A stretch of 28,141 nt of DNA. Origin: UBA2450 sp045132035. Its GTDB lineage: Bacteria; Bacillota_I; Bacilli_A; RFN20; CAG-826. Of this stretch, positions 6,679 to 16,041 are shown piece by piece (the stretch's first letter is position 1; every line of letters begins with the position of its first letter). The DNA is taken from contig JBGURM010000067.1 of NCBI GenBank assembly GCA_045132035.1, forward strand, positions 1 through 28,141. The letters are read 5' to 3'. The translations under genes were made by a program, and so were the position numbers. The notes beneath the pieces were generated by a model. It was not told the DNA's origin and made no database searches. It worked only from the letters and a program-made list of their open reading frames with translations.

Positions 6679-9303
6679 ATGAACAAATTATTTACAAAGA
6701 TCGCTACTGCATGCGTTGGTCTAGCAATGGCGGTCGGAGTGGGCGTTGCTGTTGGGAACACAAGTGTACAAAAGGCAAGTGCTGCAAATGCATGGAATCA
6801 AATTACAAGCTTAAACGACATCTCGAACAATGATGAGATTTTAATTGCTAATGCAGATTACTATTTGCCAGCGGTTAACTTTGCTGCCAAAAATTCTGGT
6901 GGTGCCGCATTTACAATTACAGATGGTACTTTAGCTAATCCTGTTTGGAAGGTAACTGTTTCAAATAACAGTTACAAATTTTCAGTTGTAGTTAGTAATA
7001 CAACTTATTACTTATATGTGACGAACGATAACAACGGCGTTGTTTCTGGTTCAGGAAATACACCTGCAGGCAAAACTTGGTCTATTGAGAAACATTCTAC
7101 CGAAAACACATTCATGCTTACATCTAGTGATGGTTCAAATACTAGATACTTAGCTTATGCATCTGGAAATTTTAGATGTTATAAAACAAGTGGTACAACA
7201 GGTGATAAATATTGCACCTTATACAAGAGAGCCGCTGTGTCACAAACATACACCGTTTCATTTAATGCAAATGGTGGAACTGGTACAATGGCAAGCGTTC
7301 CCGGCCAATCTGGTAGTTACACCCTCCCAGCAAATGGTTTTACTGCTCCATCTAACAAAGTGTTTGCAGGATGGAAAGCTAATAATGCCGGCAATGTAAT
7401 TGCCTCTGGTGGATCATATACTGTGTCAGCTGATGTTGAGTTCTTCGCTCAATGGGCTGATGCTTATACAGTCACCTATACAGCGGGTACAAATGGTAGT
7501 GGTTCCTATAGTCATACATTACAACCTGCTGGATCTTATACTTTATTACAATTCGCAAACTTAACAGGCGTTTCTGCATCATCTGGATATCGTTTTAAAA
7601 ACTATACCGTTGGTGGTGTAAACAAAAATCCAGGTGACACAATTACATTAAGCGGTGCCACTTCTGTTACTGTTAATTTTGAAGAACAACCAAGCGAAGT
7701 ATCAATTACTTATAGTTCATATTCATCTAATCTTCCGTCGTCAGGATATTCTGCTATTGATTGGACCGCTGATGGAATTGATGGAAAGATTTATACTATT
7801 AAAAACGATAATAGCGCGATTCAATTCCAACAAAATGCCTCTTATGTTTATAACACAAAAGCAATTCCTGGTTATATTAAAAGTATCACCATTGCAAAAT
7901 ATAGTGGTTCATATACACTATTAACTGCTTTTGTTGCTGATGCAGAAGGTGGTTCAATTGAAACAAAACCTGATTCAGGTGGAACTAATAATAATACAAA
8001 TTGGACTTGGACTTTTGACCCTGATGACCATTATTGTTTCTTTAGAATCGATTCTACTTCAAGTGGCGCAAAATATTTTTCCAGTATTACTATTGATTAT
8101 GAAAAGGTCACAACTGTGGATCCTACCGGAATCACTTTAAATGATGATTCTGACATCAGTATGGACACATATGGATATGGCAGAAGAAAATTAGTCGCAA
8201 CCGTTCAACCATTTAATAACAACGATGGTACAGTGAATTGGGGAACAACCAATTCCTCTGTCGTTACAGTCTCTGACGGCGTTTTAACCGCCAAAGGCAT
8301 TGGCTCGGCATCAGTTTATGCAACAACCGGAAACTATGTTGACGATTCTACAACGCCAGATTTAAAAGTTAGCGTTGATGTCACTGTTTCACAAGCTCTT
8401 TATAAAAAAGCAACATTCTTACCAACAAGTGCATCTGCAGCATCACAAGCTGATGATTATTTGAATGCAGGAAGTGTTGAATTATCCACAACTGGACAAT
8501 TTTCAACTGATAAATCAATGAACGCCATTCAATTATCTAATGGAAAATCAGGTGCTACTTCTGCAACATTTACCATTAGTGGTTATGCTGGAATGAAAAT
8601 TACCGGTATTGACTTAATAATGAGCTCAAACGGTAATGCAGGAAGTGGTTCACTCACTGTAACTGCTGGTTCAACTGAAATTTTAGAAATTGAAACTGCT
8701 GCATTTAGCGATGCATCTTGGAACGGAGCGTACGAAGCTAATCCTACAGACTTATACAAACCAACAACTGAATATGTTGTTAATAATAACGAGACAATTG
8801 AGTTTGTTTTTGCAGCTTCTGTAAGTTCTATTTACATTCATAGCGTATCAATTAGATATCTTGATTATTCGTTAGAACAATGGTGTGAGAATTTCTTATC
8901 ACAAATTACTTGTACTGGTGCTACTCAACAATATCCTGATGGCGCGATTGTTAGTGATACTAATTGGGGAACTTTAAGTACTGCATTTGGTGGATTATCT
9001 AAGGACTTAAGAGATATTGCTGCTGTTGCAAATGCTAACAAAGATAGTGATAGTGTCATCGAAAGAGCAATGGCTAGATATGATCTTATTTTAAGAAAAT
9101 ATGGCATTGGCACTGGTGAAGGCCAACATACTGATTTTATTGGTAGATTTGGTGTTGGAAAAGTTAATGGACCATTGAACGCTTCTCAAGCAATCTTTGG
9201 AACAAACGATAGTTCAACCACATCAATTATTGTAATCGTCTCCTTAATCGGAGTTACCGCTATCGGTGGTTACTTCTTCTTGAGAAAGAAAAAACATCAA
9301 TAA
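6679..9303 (+). CDS. Large secreted, membrane-anchored multidomain surface protein
   Basis: An 874-residue exported protein. Its parts are a signal peptide (1-35, likely cleaved after ASA); an N-terminal module (40-185) beginning WNQITSLNDISNNDEIL; an InlB/Listeria-Bacteroides repeat (191-259, YTVSFNANGG to FFAQW) followed by a degenerate second copy; a beta-sandwich module ending YFSSITIDYEK; a BIG2 Ig-like domain (about 481-573); another beta-sandwich; a helical region (from EQWCENFL, 733) with WGTLSTAF and ARYDLILRKYG; one transmembrane segment (about 850-868); and the tail RKKKHQ. There is no LPXTG motif, so anchoring is by the membrane. BIG2 and InlB repeats are typical of adhesins and extracellular enzymes; no catalytic domain is seen. 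AAAGGA precedes the ATG at 11 bases. Modules resemble those of the endonuclease at 10195. Confidence 0.85.
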   Translation: MNKLFTKIATACVGLAMAVGVGVAVGNTSVQKASAANAWNQITSLNDISNNDEILIANADYYLPAVNFAAKNSGGAAFTITDGTLANPVWKVTVSNNSYKFSVVVSNTTYYLYVTNDNNGVVSGSGNTPAGKTWSIEKHSTENTFMLTSSDGSNTRYLAYASGNFRCYKTSGTTGDKYCTLYKRAAVSQTYTVSFNANGGTGTMASVPGQSGSYTLPANGFTAPSNKVFAGWKANNAGNVIASGGSYTVSADVEFFAQWADAYTVTYTAGTNGSGSYSHTLQPAGSYTLLQFANLTGVSASSGYRFKNYTVGGVNKNPGDTITLSGATSVTVNFEEQPSEVSITYSSYSSNLPSSGYSAIDWTADGIDGKIYTIKNDNSAIQFQQNASYVYNTKAIPGYIKSITIAKYSGSYTLLTAFVADAEGGSIETKPDSGGTNNNTNWTWTFDPDDHYCFFRIDSTSSGAKYFSSITIDYEKVTTVDPTGITLNDDSDISMDTYGYGRRKLVATVQPFNNNDGTVNWGTTNSSVVTVSDGVLTAKGIGSASVYATTGNYVDDSTTPDLKVSVDVTVSQALYKKATFLPTSASAASQADDYLNAGSVELSTTGQFSTDKSMNAIQLSNGKSGATSATFTISGYAGMKITGIDLIMSSNGNAGSGSLTVTAGSTEILEIETAAFSDASWNGAYEANPTDLYKPTTEYVVNNNETIEFVFAASVSSIYIHSVSIRYLDYSLEQWCENFLSQITCTGATQQYPDGAIVSDTNWGTLSTAFGGLSKDLRDIAAVANANKDSDSVIERAMARYDLILRKYGIGTGEGQHTDFIGRFGVGKVNGPLNASQAIFGTNDSSTTSIIVIVSLIGVTAIGGYFFLRKKKHQ

Positions 9304-9344
9304 TTGTTACAATTAACTGAATAATTAATATTCAAATAAAAGAC

Positions 9345-9384
9345 AAAGACCCCTGTGGGATTGACCAATCACTTGGGTCTTTTC
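9345..9384 (+). terminator. Intrinsic terminator after the surface protein gene
   Basis: The outer stem AAAGACCC/GGGTCTTT (8 bp) has an inner helix GATTG/CAATC and is followed by TTTTC. Confidence 0.8.
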
Positions 9385-9437
9385 TAATAGTGGAATACCT
9401 CGTTTCTTATATGTTTTTTAAAATTTGGTGCATATTA

Positions 9438-9467
9438 ATGACTTGTTTTAATGTTTGAATATATAAT
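9438..9467 (+). promoter_or_regulatory. Rubrerythrin promoter
   Basis: TATAAT at 9462-9467 lies 18 bp after ATGACT (9438-9443), sharing TGAC with the -35 consensus. The predicted start lies a few bases before the AAGGAG ribosome site at 9476-9481. No clear PerR-type operator was recognised. Confidence 0.45.
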
Positions 9468-9494
9468 GAAAGCATAAGGAGAACATATAGATAT

Positions 9495-10034
9495 ATGGAA
9501 CTAAAAGGAAGTAAAACAGAAAAGAATCTATTAGAAGCTTTTTCAGGTGAGAGTCAAGCAAGAAACAAATACACATATTATGCTTCTAAAGCTAAAAAAG
9601 AAGGATATGAACAAATAGCGGCAATATTTGAAGAAACAGCGGGAAATGAAAAAGAACACGCGGAATTATGGTTTAAATATCTTCATGATGGCAAAGTTCC
9701 TTCCACAATCGACAATTTAATTGACGCTGCTAATGGAGAACATTTCGAACATTCTGAAATGTATAAAAGAATGGCGGAAGAAGCGAGAGAAGAAGGATTT
9801 GAAGAAATCGCTTTAAAATTTGAACTCGTCGGAGCGATTGAAGCAGAACATGAAAAGAGATATTTAAAACTCTTAGAAAATATTAAAAAAGACCGTGTCT
9901 TCATCAGTGAAGATGTTGTTATTTGGAAATGTCGTAACTGCGGACATATTCATATCGGAAAAGAAGCTCCAGAAGTTTGTCCAACTTGTAATCACGCGAG
10001 AAGCTTCTTTGAAATTAAAGCAGAAAACTATTAA
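9495..10034 (+). CDS. rbr: Rubrerythrin
   Basis: A 179-residue cytosolic non-haem iron protein that reduces hydrogen peroxide in anaerobes, taking electrons from a rubredoxin or NADH-dependent reductase. The N-terminal four-helix diiron domain shows FSGESQARNKY, ETAGNEKEHAELW, EHSEMYKRMAEEA and GAIEAEHEKRY, supplying the Glu and His ligands. The C-terminal rubredoxin-like centre has C146-x2-C149 and C162-x2-C165 (CRNCGH, CPTCNH). Domain order is the classical one and the length is typical. The ATG has AAGGAG 13 bases upstream. It has its own promoter and terminator, so it is a single-gene unit. Its presence points to an anaerobic or microaerophilic host. Confidence 0.95.
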   Translation: MELKGSKTEKNLLEAFSGESQARNKYTYYASKAKKEGYEQIAAIFEETAGNEKEHAELWFKYLHDGKVPSTIDNLIDAANGEHFEHSEMYKRMAEEAREEGFEEIALKFELVGAIEAEHEKRYLKLLENIKKDRVFISEDVVIWKCRNCGHIHIGKEAPEVCPTCNHARSFFEIKAENY

Positions 10035-10056
10035 TACTTTATTATTAATATATATT

Positions 10057-10087
10057 GACCTAGGTGAATATCTTCACTTAGGTTTTT
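10057..10087 (+). terminator. Intrinsic terminator of rbr
   Basis: The 11-bp stem ACCTAGGTGAA/TTCACTTAGGT has a 4-base loop and is followed by TTTTTA. Confidence 0.85.
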
Positions 10088-10194
10088 TATTAAGTTTATT
10101 ACAAACCTATTTACGTTCCATTAGAAAATAATAAATAAATATTTGCCAAATTATTATTAATAATGTTTAATAATAGTGCTTAACGACAATTGAT

Positions 10195-13100
10195 ATGAAA
10201 AAACATACTTTATTTTTATTGCCTTTATTATCATTACCTTTATCTGTAATGGTTTTTTGTTATGTAAATGAAAACAAAGCTGAAAAGGCAAATGCATATA
10301 GCGCTACATCATTACCAGAGACGATTGATTTAAATGATTGTGATAGTGACACAATTAAAAACTACTATTCATCATTAACTAACTTAGCGGTAGAGGAAAA
10401 GCAAGGTCAGAATTTATTAAAGAATCTAAAAACCATTCTTAAAAATGGCCAAAAATATTTTTCCTACGAAAATGGAGATAATGTTTGGAAAATGTATGAA
10501 ATTACTGATAGAGATTGGGAAAAATCTCCAGCAAGTTCAACAATATATGGAACATATAACGCTAAAACAAATAAAATTACAAATTATACATATGGAACAA
10601 GTGCTTCTAATAGCAAAAATAATCCATATATTCATGCTTTGTATGTGAATAGAAATGTAGAAAATCAGGTTACCGCGTGGGATGATCATCAACAAACACA
10701 ATGGGGTATCAATAGAGAACACGTTTGGGCCAAAGCAGAAGGTTTTGATAGCAAAGGTGCTGGCGGTGCTAGAGGTGATCCAATGCACCTTATGGCAGGC
10801 AATGGCTACGCAAATAACATTCATAGTAACCATTTCTTTGGTTATGTAAATACATCTAGTAGTTACACAAACTGTGGAACAAAATATTCTAATCTAAACG
10901 GAAACCTAAGTGGCAAATCAAAAACATTAGGTGGAACTGAAAGTGTTTTTGAACCTCAAGACTCAGATAAAGGTGATATTGCTAGAATCATTTTCTATAT
11001 GGTTGCTAGATATAATTATCTTTCTGGTAGTGATTCTGATGGAATTGATTCAAATAATCCAAATCTTGCTTTAACTCAATCTCTTTCAAACTATTCAAGT
11101 AGTGGTTACACATCTTCAGCTTCAAGAAAAGGATACATGGGCGTTCTTACTGATTTACTCGCGTGGCATCACGCTGATCCAGTAGATGAATACGAAATCC
11201 ATAGAAATAATCTCTTATATAGGAACTTCACAAACAATAGAAATCCATTCATCGATTATCCAGAATGGGCGGATTATATTTGGGGAACAGCAAATTATAA
11301 CGGTAATACCTACCAATCATATGACGAAACTCCAACAGGATATGTCGATTTAAATAATGATGTTATTAACGGCTATAGAACTGGTGGATCAACAACAGTC
11401 ACTGTTGAAAGTGTTTCTTTAGATAAAAACTCATTATCTTTATCTTTAGGTGGTACTTATGGTTTAACCGCTACAGTTAGTCCAAGTAACGCTACAAATA
11501 AAGCAGTATCTTGGACAAGTAGCAACACAAGTGTTGCCACAGTCTCTAGTAGTGGTTTAGTGACCGCTAAAGCAGCGGGCAATACAACCATTACAGTTAG
11601 AACTGCTGATGGAAATAAAACTGCAACATGTAGTGTTACAGTTAATGCTAAAACATTATCTTCAATTACTATCAGTGGGCAAACAACTGCTTTTGATGTT
11701 GGAGATGAATTTACCTTTGGTGGAACTGTTACCGCTCATTATAGTGACTCATCAAGTTCTGACGTTACTAATTTAGCTTTGTTTACTGGATATAACATGT
11801 CATTACCAGGAACTCAAACTGTTACTGTTACATATGAAAATAAAACCACTACATATCAAATCACTGTCACTGGTGGTAGCCAAGGTGAAGAAGGAGAAGA
11901 AACCGGATCTGCTGTTGCTGTTGGTAGTCATCTTGAGGGCTGGACTGAAGTAGGAGTTTCAAAGACATACGCCGATGGTTCTGTTAGACTCGATGATTCT
12001 GGAGACAACGTTTATAAGCTTGATATTTTTAGTGAAAACGTTGCTGAAAATATGACTAATCTCCAAGTAACTGTTAATGGAAAGCTTAACGGCACAGATA
12101 GTAGTGATAACTTATATAGAGTTGAGGCACTAGATTCGTCAGGCAATGTTTTGGCAACTGACTTCTTTTTAGGCAAAATCGGCACCTCCTATTCAGATAG
12201 AGTCTTTGAGATTTCTTCTAATTTAACTGGGTGTACTGGTATTAGAGTTAAATACGAAACTAAAGATACTGGCAACTGGGCTATCAAATCAATTTCCTGG
12301 ACCGCTACATATGATGGAACGGTACCTACTGCAACTTCAATTACCGCTAGTGTTGAAAAAACATATCATGTTGGTGAGACTATCATCAAAGATGACATTT
12401 ATGTCATTGATGATTTATTAGTGGAACGCACTGATTTTGATTTTGAAGATTATTTATTTACATATGACGAAGTTGAAGGTGGAGAAACAACTACAACAGT
12501 AGAATTCTTAATTGTTGTTGATTTATTAGAAACCACTCTTGAAGTTGAAGTTTGTAGGGAAGCTCCAATCGAACAAATTACTGATGTCTTAATTCCTTCC
12601 TTTTTTGGTGAAGCAACGACATCATATATTAATTTCAGCGATAAAGTAGATGAATCAGGAGTTAAGTACTCTGGAAATTGTCTGCCTAGAGCTAATTACA
12701 TCCAAATTAGAGCAACAGATAAAAACCAATCAGGAATAGTGGCTACTTCTTCAACTTTTACAATCGCTAAAGTAGTTTTGGAATGGACCGAAATAGATAA
12801 CAACAATAGCAAATCTGTCCAAATATATGGCAGTAATACCGCGTATTCTGGTTATAGTGACTTATTTGACGAAAATACAAAAGGAGATTTATTGGGCACC
12901 CTTTCTTATCCAAATCAAACAACATTATTAGTAAGTAGTGGAAACTATAATTATATTGGAATTAGATCAAGTAACAGTACAGCCTATCTCAACAGAATAA
13001 CCATCACATATGGTAGAGCTAGTTTAAATGATTTAGCTAATTACATAATGTATGAAGATACTAACAATCAATGTCTAACAAAGTTAGATACTGCTATTGA

Positions 13101-13296
13101 ATATTTTAACGGTTTAACTGTCTCCGAAAGGAATACATTTATGACTAGTGATGACTATGTCATTGCAGCCGCTAGAGAAAGATTAGAAGCTTGGGCCACT
13201 AATCAAGGAAAAATGATTATCCATATTGATGGAGATTATTCCGTCAGTGGTTCTATTAGAACTGACTTATTAACATATTCAAGTGATAACCAATGA
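10195..13296 (+). CDS. Secreted endonuclease I with Ig-like domains; in-frame TGA precedes a membrane anchor
   Basis: A 1033-residue exported nuclease. After a signal peptide (1-35) comes an endonuclease I (EndA/NucM, PF04231-type) domain: NREHVW with H176, GDPMHLMAGNGYANN (194 on), GDIARIIFYMVARY and AWHHADPVDEYEIHRNN, then NRNPFIDYPEWADYIWG. Such enzymes are metal-dependent and cut DNA or RNA without strong specificity. Next come BIG2 (about 402-485), a second Ig-like module (SSITISGQTT on), a beta-sandwich (575-712), another Ig-like piece, a further beta-sandwich and a helical region (941-1033). TGA is at 13294-13296. The same frame continues for 28 codons to TAA at 13381-13383: TLIIVSIACGISITLLG then a basic KKKRRDN end, a transmembrane anchor like that of the protein at 6679. 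So the gene is either truncated by one mutation, read through, or carries a sequence error. No clear ribosome site precedes the ATG. Confidence 0.88.
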   Translation: MKKHTLFLLPLLSLPLSVMVFCYVNENKAEKANAYSATSLPETIDLNDCDSDTIKNYYSSLTNLAVEEKQGQNLLKNLKTILKNGQKYFSYENGDNVWKMYEITDRDWEKSPASSTIYGTYNAKTNKITNYTYGTSASNSKNNPYIHALYVNRNVENQVTAWDDHQQTQWGINREHVWAKAEGFDSKGAGGARGDPMHLMAGNGYANNIHSNHFFGYVNTSSSYTNCGTKYSNLNGNLSGKSKTLGGTESVFEPQDSDKGDIARIIFYMVARYNYLSGSDSDGIDSNNPNLALTQSLSNYSSSGYTSSASRKGYMGVLTDLLAWHHADPVDEYEIHRNNLLYRNFTNNRNPFIDYPEWADYIWGTANYNGNTYQSYDETPTGYVDLNNDVINGYRTGGSTTVTVESVSLDKNSLSLSLGGTYGLTATVSPSNATNKAVSWTSSNTSVATVSSSGLVTAKAAGNTTITVRTADGNKTATCSVTVNAKTLSSITISGQTTAFDVGDEFTFGGTVTAHYSDSSSSDVTNLALFTGYNMSLPGTQTVTVTYENKTTTYQITVTGGSQGEEGEETGSAVAVGSHLEGWTEVGVSKTYADGSVRLDDSGDNVYKLDIFSENVAENMTNLQVTVNGKLNGTDSSDNLYRVEALDSSGNVLATDFFLGKIGTSYSDRVFEISSNLTGCTGIRVKYETKDTGNWAIKSISWTATYDGTVPTATSITASVEKTYHVGETIIKDDIYVIDDLLVERTDFDFEDYLFTYDEVEGGETTTTVEFLIVVDLLETTLEVEVCREAPIEQITDVLIPSFFGEATTSYINFSDKVDESGVKYSGNCLPRANYIQIRATDKNQSGIVATSSTFTIAKVVLEWTEIDNNNSKSVQIYGSNTAYSGYSDLFDENTKGDLLGTLSYPNQTTLLVSSGNYNYIGIRSSNSTAYLNRITITYGRASLNDLANYIMYEDTNNQCLTKLDTAIEYFNGLTVSERNTFMTSDDYVIAAARERLEAWATNQGKMIIHIDGDYSVSGSIRTDLLTYSSDNQ

Positions 13297-13383
13297 ACTC
13301 TTATTATTGTTTCAATTGCTTGCGGAATATCAATAACACTCCTAGGAGCGTTTATATTAAAGAAAAAGAGAAGGGATAATTAA
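13297..13383 (+). pseudogene. In-frame continuation of the endonuclease gene encoding its transmembrane anchor
   Basis: It begins directly after the TGA at 13294-13296, with no shift of frame. It encodes 28 residues: about 22 hydrophobic, then LKKKRRDN, then TAA. There is no start codon or ribosome site of its own. It matches in type and place the hydrophobic anchor plus RKKK tail of the surface protein at 6679. It is translated only if the TGA is read through or is a sequencing error. Confidence 0.7.
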
Positions 13384-13408
13384 AAAGATAACAACTATAT
13401 CAATTCTT

Positions 13409-13417
13409 TGATATAAT
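13409..13417 (+). promoter_or_regulatory. Extended -10 promoter of the EAL-domain gene
   Basis: TGATATAAT (TG at 13409-13410, TATAAT at 13412-13417) is a perfect extended -10. Transcription would start near 13424, about 15 bases before the ATG at 13439, leaving a short leader with no clear Shine-Dalgarno. Confidence 0.55.
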
Positions 13418-13438
13418 AAATAAAAGTAAAAATATAAT

Positions 13439-16000
13439 ATGAGTAACTATGACAAAAGGCTTCATTTTTATAAGCTTTTAAGAGAATTAAGTCCTTCTGA
13501 TTTTACCTTAAGAGACATTTTTGATTGTTCATCCTGCGATGAAATTGTCATGATTGATTTAGTGGATGACTCATTTAAACAGATTTATCATATTCAAGGT
13601 AAATATTCAGTTCCAACAATTGATTCTTTATCTTATAAGAAGCTTTTTGAATTCGCTAACGGTTTTGTTGTTCATCCAGATGATCGAGAAGAACATCGTC
13701 GTTTGATGAACCCAGAAGGGATGATTGAAAGACTTAAAAATCATGAAATGGTTCCTAATTTCGATATGGCTCAATTTAGATATCGCCTTCAAGATGGCAG
13801 TTACCGTTGGGTTGAACAAATTGTTCTTTGTGGCGAAGAAAATAGAGTTCCAGAAGGACACGTTATTTTCTATGTCTTCGATATCGAAAATATGAAAAGC
13901 AGAGAAATTGGCTCTACCGCAAGTGGAATCGGAGTTATTTCTGATGAAAGAGATCACATTACTGGCTTATTAATTGAAAAAGCATTCATTAATAAAGCTA
14001 GAGAATTAGTAGCAGCAGAAGATAAGAAATGGTGTATCGTTTCTATTGATATCGAACACTTTAAATTATTCGATGAATGGTATGGACGTGAGTCTGGTGA
14101 TTTGCTTCTAGCAAAAATTGGTTCATTGCTCCATACTGGAGAAAAAATATATGGCACAATCTCTGGATATTTAGGTCAAGATGATTTTGCTATATTAGGT
14201 AACTTTAATTACGAACATATTAGATCTTTGTATGAAGATATTCGCGCAATTATCATTAATAGTGGATTCTCTGTTGGATTTATGCCTGCTATCGGCGTTT
14301 ATCTAATTGAAAAAGGTGTTGATGTTGCTGACGCCATCGATAGAGCGTCTATTGCTGCTTCTAAAGCTAAAACTGATATTCGTAACCGTATATATATTTA
14401 TGATTCAGAAATGCATAAGAACGCAGAAAAAGAATATAATATTCTTTCTGAATTCCAAGTTGCTCTTAAAAATGATGAAATCACATTCTTTTTGCAACCA
14501 CAATGTCGTATTTCAACAGGAAAGATTGTTGGCGCTGAAGCATTAGCAAGATGGATTAGAAAAGACGGTAGTGTCGTTTATCCTAATGTTTTTATTCCAG
14601 TACTAGAAAAATATGGATTTATTAGTGACCTTGATAAATATTTATGGGAAAAAGTATGTCAATGGTTAAGAAGTTGGATTGATAAAGGACACATTCCTGT
14701 ACCAGTATCTTTAAATATTTCTCGAGCGGATATCTACACTCTTGATGTTTGTAAATATTTAGTGGATTTAACAAATCACTATAAGGTTCCTCATGAATAT
14801 TTAAAAATAGAAATTACAGAATCAGCGTATATTGAAGCTAAAGAAAAGATTTTAATACTCGTCCAAAATCTCAGAAAGAACGGATTTGTTGTTTTAATGG
14901 ATGATTTTGGTAGTGGATATTCTTCATTAAATAGTTTCTCTAATCTTAAGGTTGATGTCATTAAATTAGATGCAATGTTCCTTAATTTTAAGGAAGTAGA
15001 TTATCAAAAAGGTATTCATATCTTAGAATCAGTCGTTAATATGGCAAAACAAATTTCAATGCCAATCATCGTTGAAGGTGTTGAAACTAAAGAACAAAAA
15101 GAATTCTTAGAAAATTTAGGATGCCGATATGTTCAAGGATATTATTTCTATAAACCATTACCAATCAGTGATTTTGAAAAACTAGTGGGATATGAAAAGA
15201 ATATCGATAAACGTGGTTTTGTCGCTAAAACAAACGAGCAATTCAGATTAAGAGAATTCTTAGATCAAAACGTCTATAGTGACACGATGCTTAATAGTAT
15301 TATTGGAGCGGTTGCTTTATATTCATATGATGGAAAAGAAAATGTTGATATTGTGAGATTTAATCAACAGTTCTATGAAAGCGTTGGAGTTCCTGATTTC
15401 AGTGAAAAGATTATTGGAATTCAAAAAGTTGTTCCTGATGTTGACCGTCCAAAATTCTACGAATTATTTAATAAAGCGATGAATGATCGACTCAATGGTA
15501 GTCGTGGGATTATTAGATTCTATCGATATGATGGCACTCTTGCAGCTTTTGATATGAAATATTTCTATTTAGGGGTTGTTGAAGGAACACATCGATTCTA
15601 TGGCGCTGCTAATAACGTCACTAAATATGAAGATTTAAGGCAAAGAATGATATTAATCTCAAAATATTCATCCGATAGTATCATTTTAATGAAATTAATT
15701 AACGGAAAATGGTCCTTTGTTGTTGCGTGCCACGGTCTTGAAAGCAAAACCGGAATTGATTTAGAAACATTCCAAAATGAATTAAATGATCGTTCATTTA
15801 GTAAAAAGATTGGAAAAATAAATTACAGCAAAATAGTTCATGCGGTTACAGAAGGATATAAAGAAAAGAAGTCGTTTGATTTAGAAATCGAATCAAAAAC
15901 TGCTTCAGGAACGTCTCTAAAATTGTATCTTGAATTTGATTACGTCAGTGATTTCACAAATAATGTCGAATATTTAATAACAATACACGATAAAAAATAA
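13439..16000 (+). CDS. PAS / degenerate GGDEF / EAL protein, probable c-di-GMP phosphodiesterase
   Basis: An 853-residue soluble signalling protein with no membrane segment. An N-terminal PAS-like domain (about 30-155: HPDDREEHRRLM, FRYRLQDGSYRWVEQ) is followed by a GGDEF domain whose signature reads GQDDF (246-250), so cyclase activity is doubtful. The EAL domain keeps the catalytic and metal residues: E367AL, SLNISR, EITES, D488DFG, IKLD, VEGVET and GYYFYKP. It should therefore hydrolyse cyclic di-GMP to pGpG, perhaps with GTP binding at the degenerate GGDEF domain tuning it. A second PAS-like domain (about 615-725) and an extra C-terminal region follow. It is a single-gene unit with an extended -10 promoter and its own terminator. 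What the PAS domains sense is unknown. Confidence 0.9.
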   Translation: MSNYDKRLHFYKLLRELSPSDFTLRDIFDCSSCDEIVMIDLVDDSFKQIYHIQGKYSVPTIDSLSYKKLFEFANGFVVHPDDREEHRRLMNPEGMIERLKNHEMVPNFDMAQFRYRLQDGSYRWVEQIVLCGEENRVPEGHVIFYVFDIENMKSREIGSTASGIGVISDERDHITGLLIEKAFINKARELVAAEDKKWCIVSIDIEHFKLFDEWYGRESGDLLLAKIGSLLHTGEKIYGTISGYLGQDDFAILGNFNYEHIRSLYEDIRAIIINSGFSVGFMPAIGVYLIEKGVDVADAIDRASIAASKAKTDIRNRIYIYDSEMHKNAEKEYNILSEFQVALKNDEITFFLQPQCRISTGKIVGAEALARWIRKDGSVVYPNVFIPVLEKYGFISDLDKYLWEKVCQWLRSWIDKGHIPVPVSLNISRADIYTLDVCKYLVDLTNHYKVPHEYLKIEITESAYIEAKEKILILVQNLRKNGFVVLMDDFGSGYSSLNSFSNLKVDVIKLDAMFLNFKEVDYQKGIHILESVVNMAKQISMPIIVEGVETKEQKEFLENLGCRYVQGYYFYKPLPISDFEKLVGYEKNIDKRGFVAKTNEQFRLREFLDQNVYSDTMLNSIIGAVALYSYDGKENVDIVRFNQQFYESVGVPDFSEKIIGIQKVVPDVDRPKFYELFNKAMNDRLNGSRGIIRFYRYDGTLAAFDMKYFYLGVVEGTHRFYGAANNVTKYEDLRQRMILISKYSSDSIILMKLINGKWSFVVACHGLESKTGIDLETFQNELNDRSFSKKIGKINYSKIVHAVTEGYKEKKSFDLEIESKTASGTSLKLYLEFDYVSDFTNNVEYLITIHDKK

Positions 16001-16002
16001 TT

Positions 16003-16026
16003 AGTCGGTTTTAAAACCGACTTTTA
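16003..16026 (+). terminator. Intrinsic terminator of the EAL gene
   Basis: AGTCGGTTT and AAACCGACT form a perfect stem followed by TTTTAA, immediately after the TAA. Confidence 0.8.
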
Positions 16027-16041
16027 ATTAAGGAAAAATAT

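Noticed and set aside
6679..9303. Sortase-anchored LPXTG surface protein
   Set aside because: The C-terminus has a hydrophobic segment and basic tail but no LPXTG-like motif before it.
10195..10320. Lipoprotein signal peptide on the endonuclease (Cys in VMVFCYVN)
   Set aside because: The residues before the Cys do not fit a lipobox, and an ordinary signal peptide is followed by a polar linker.
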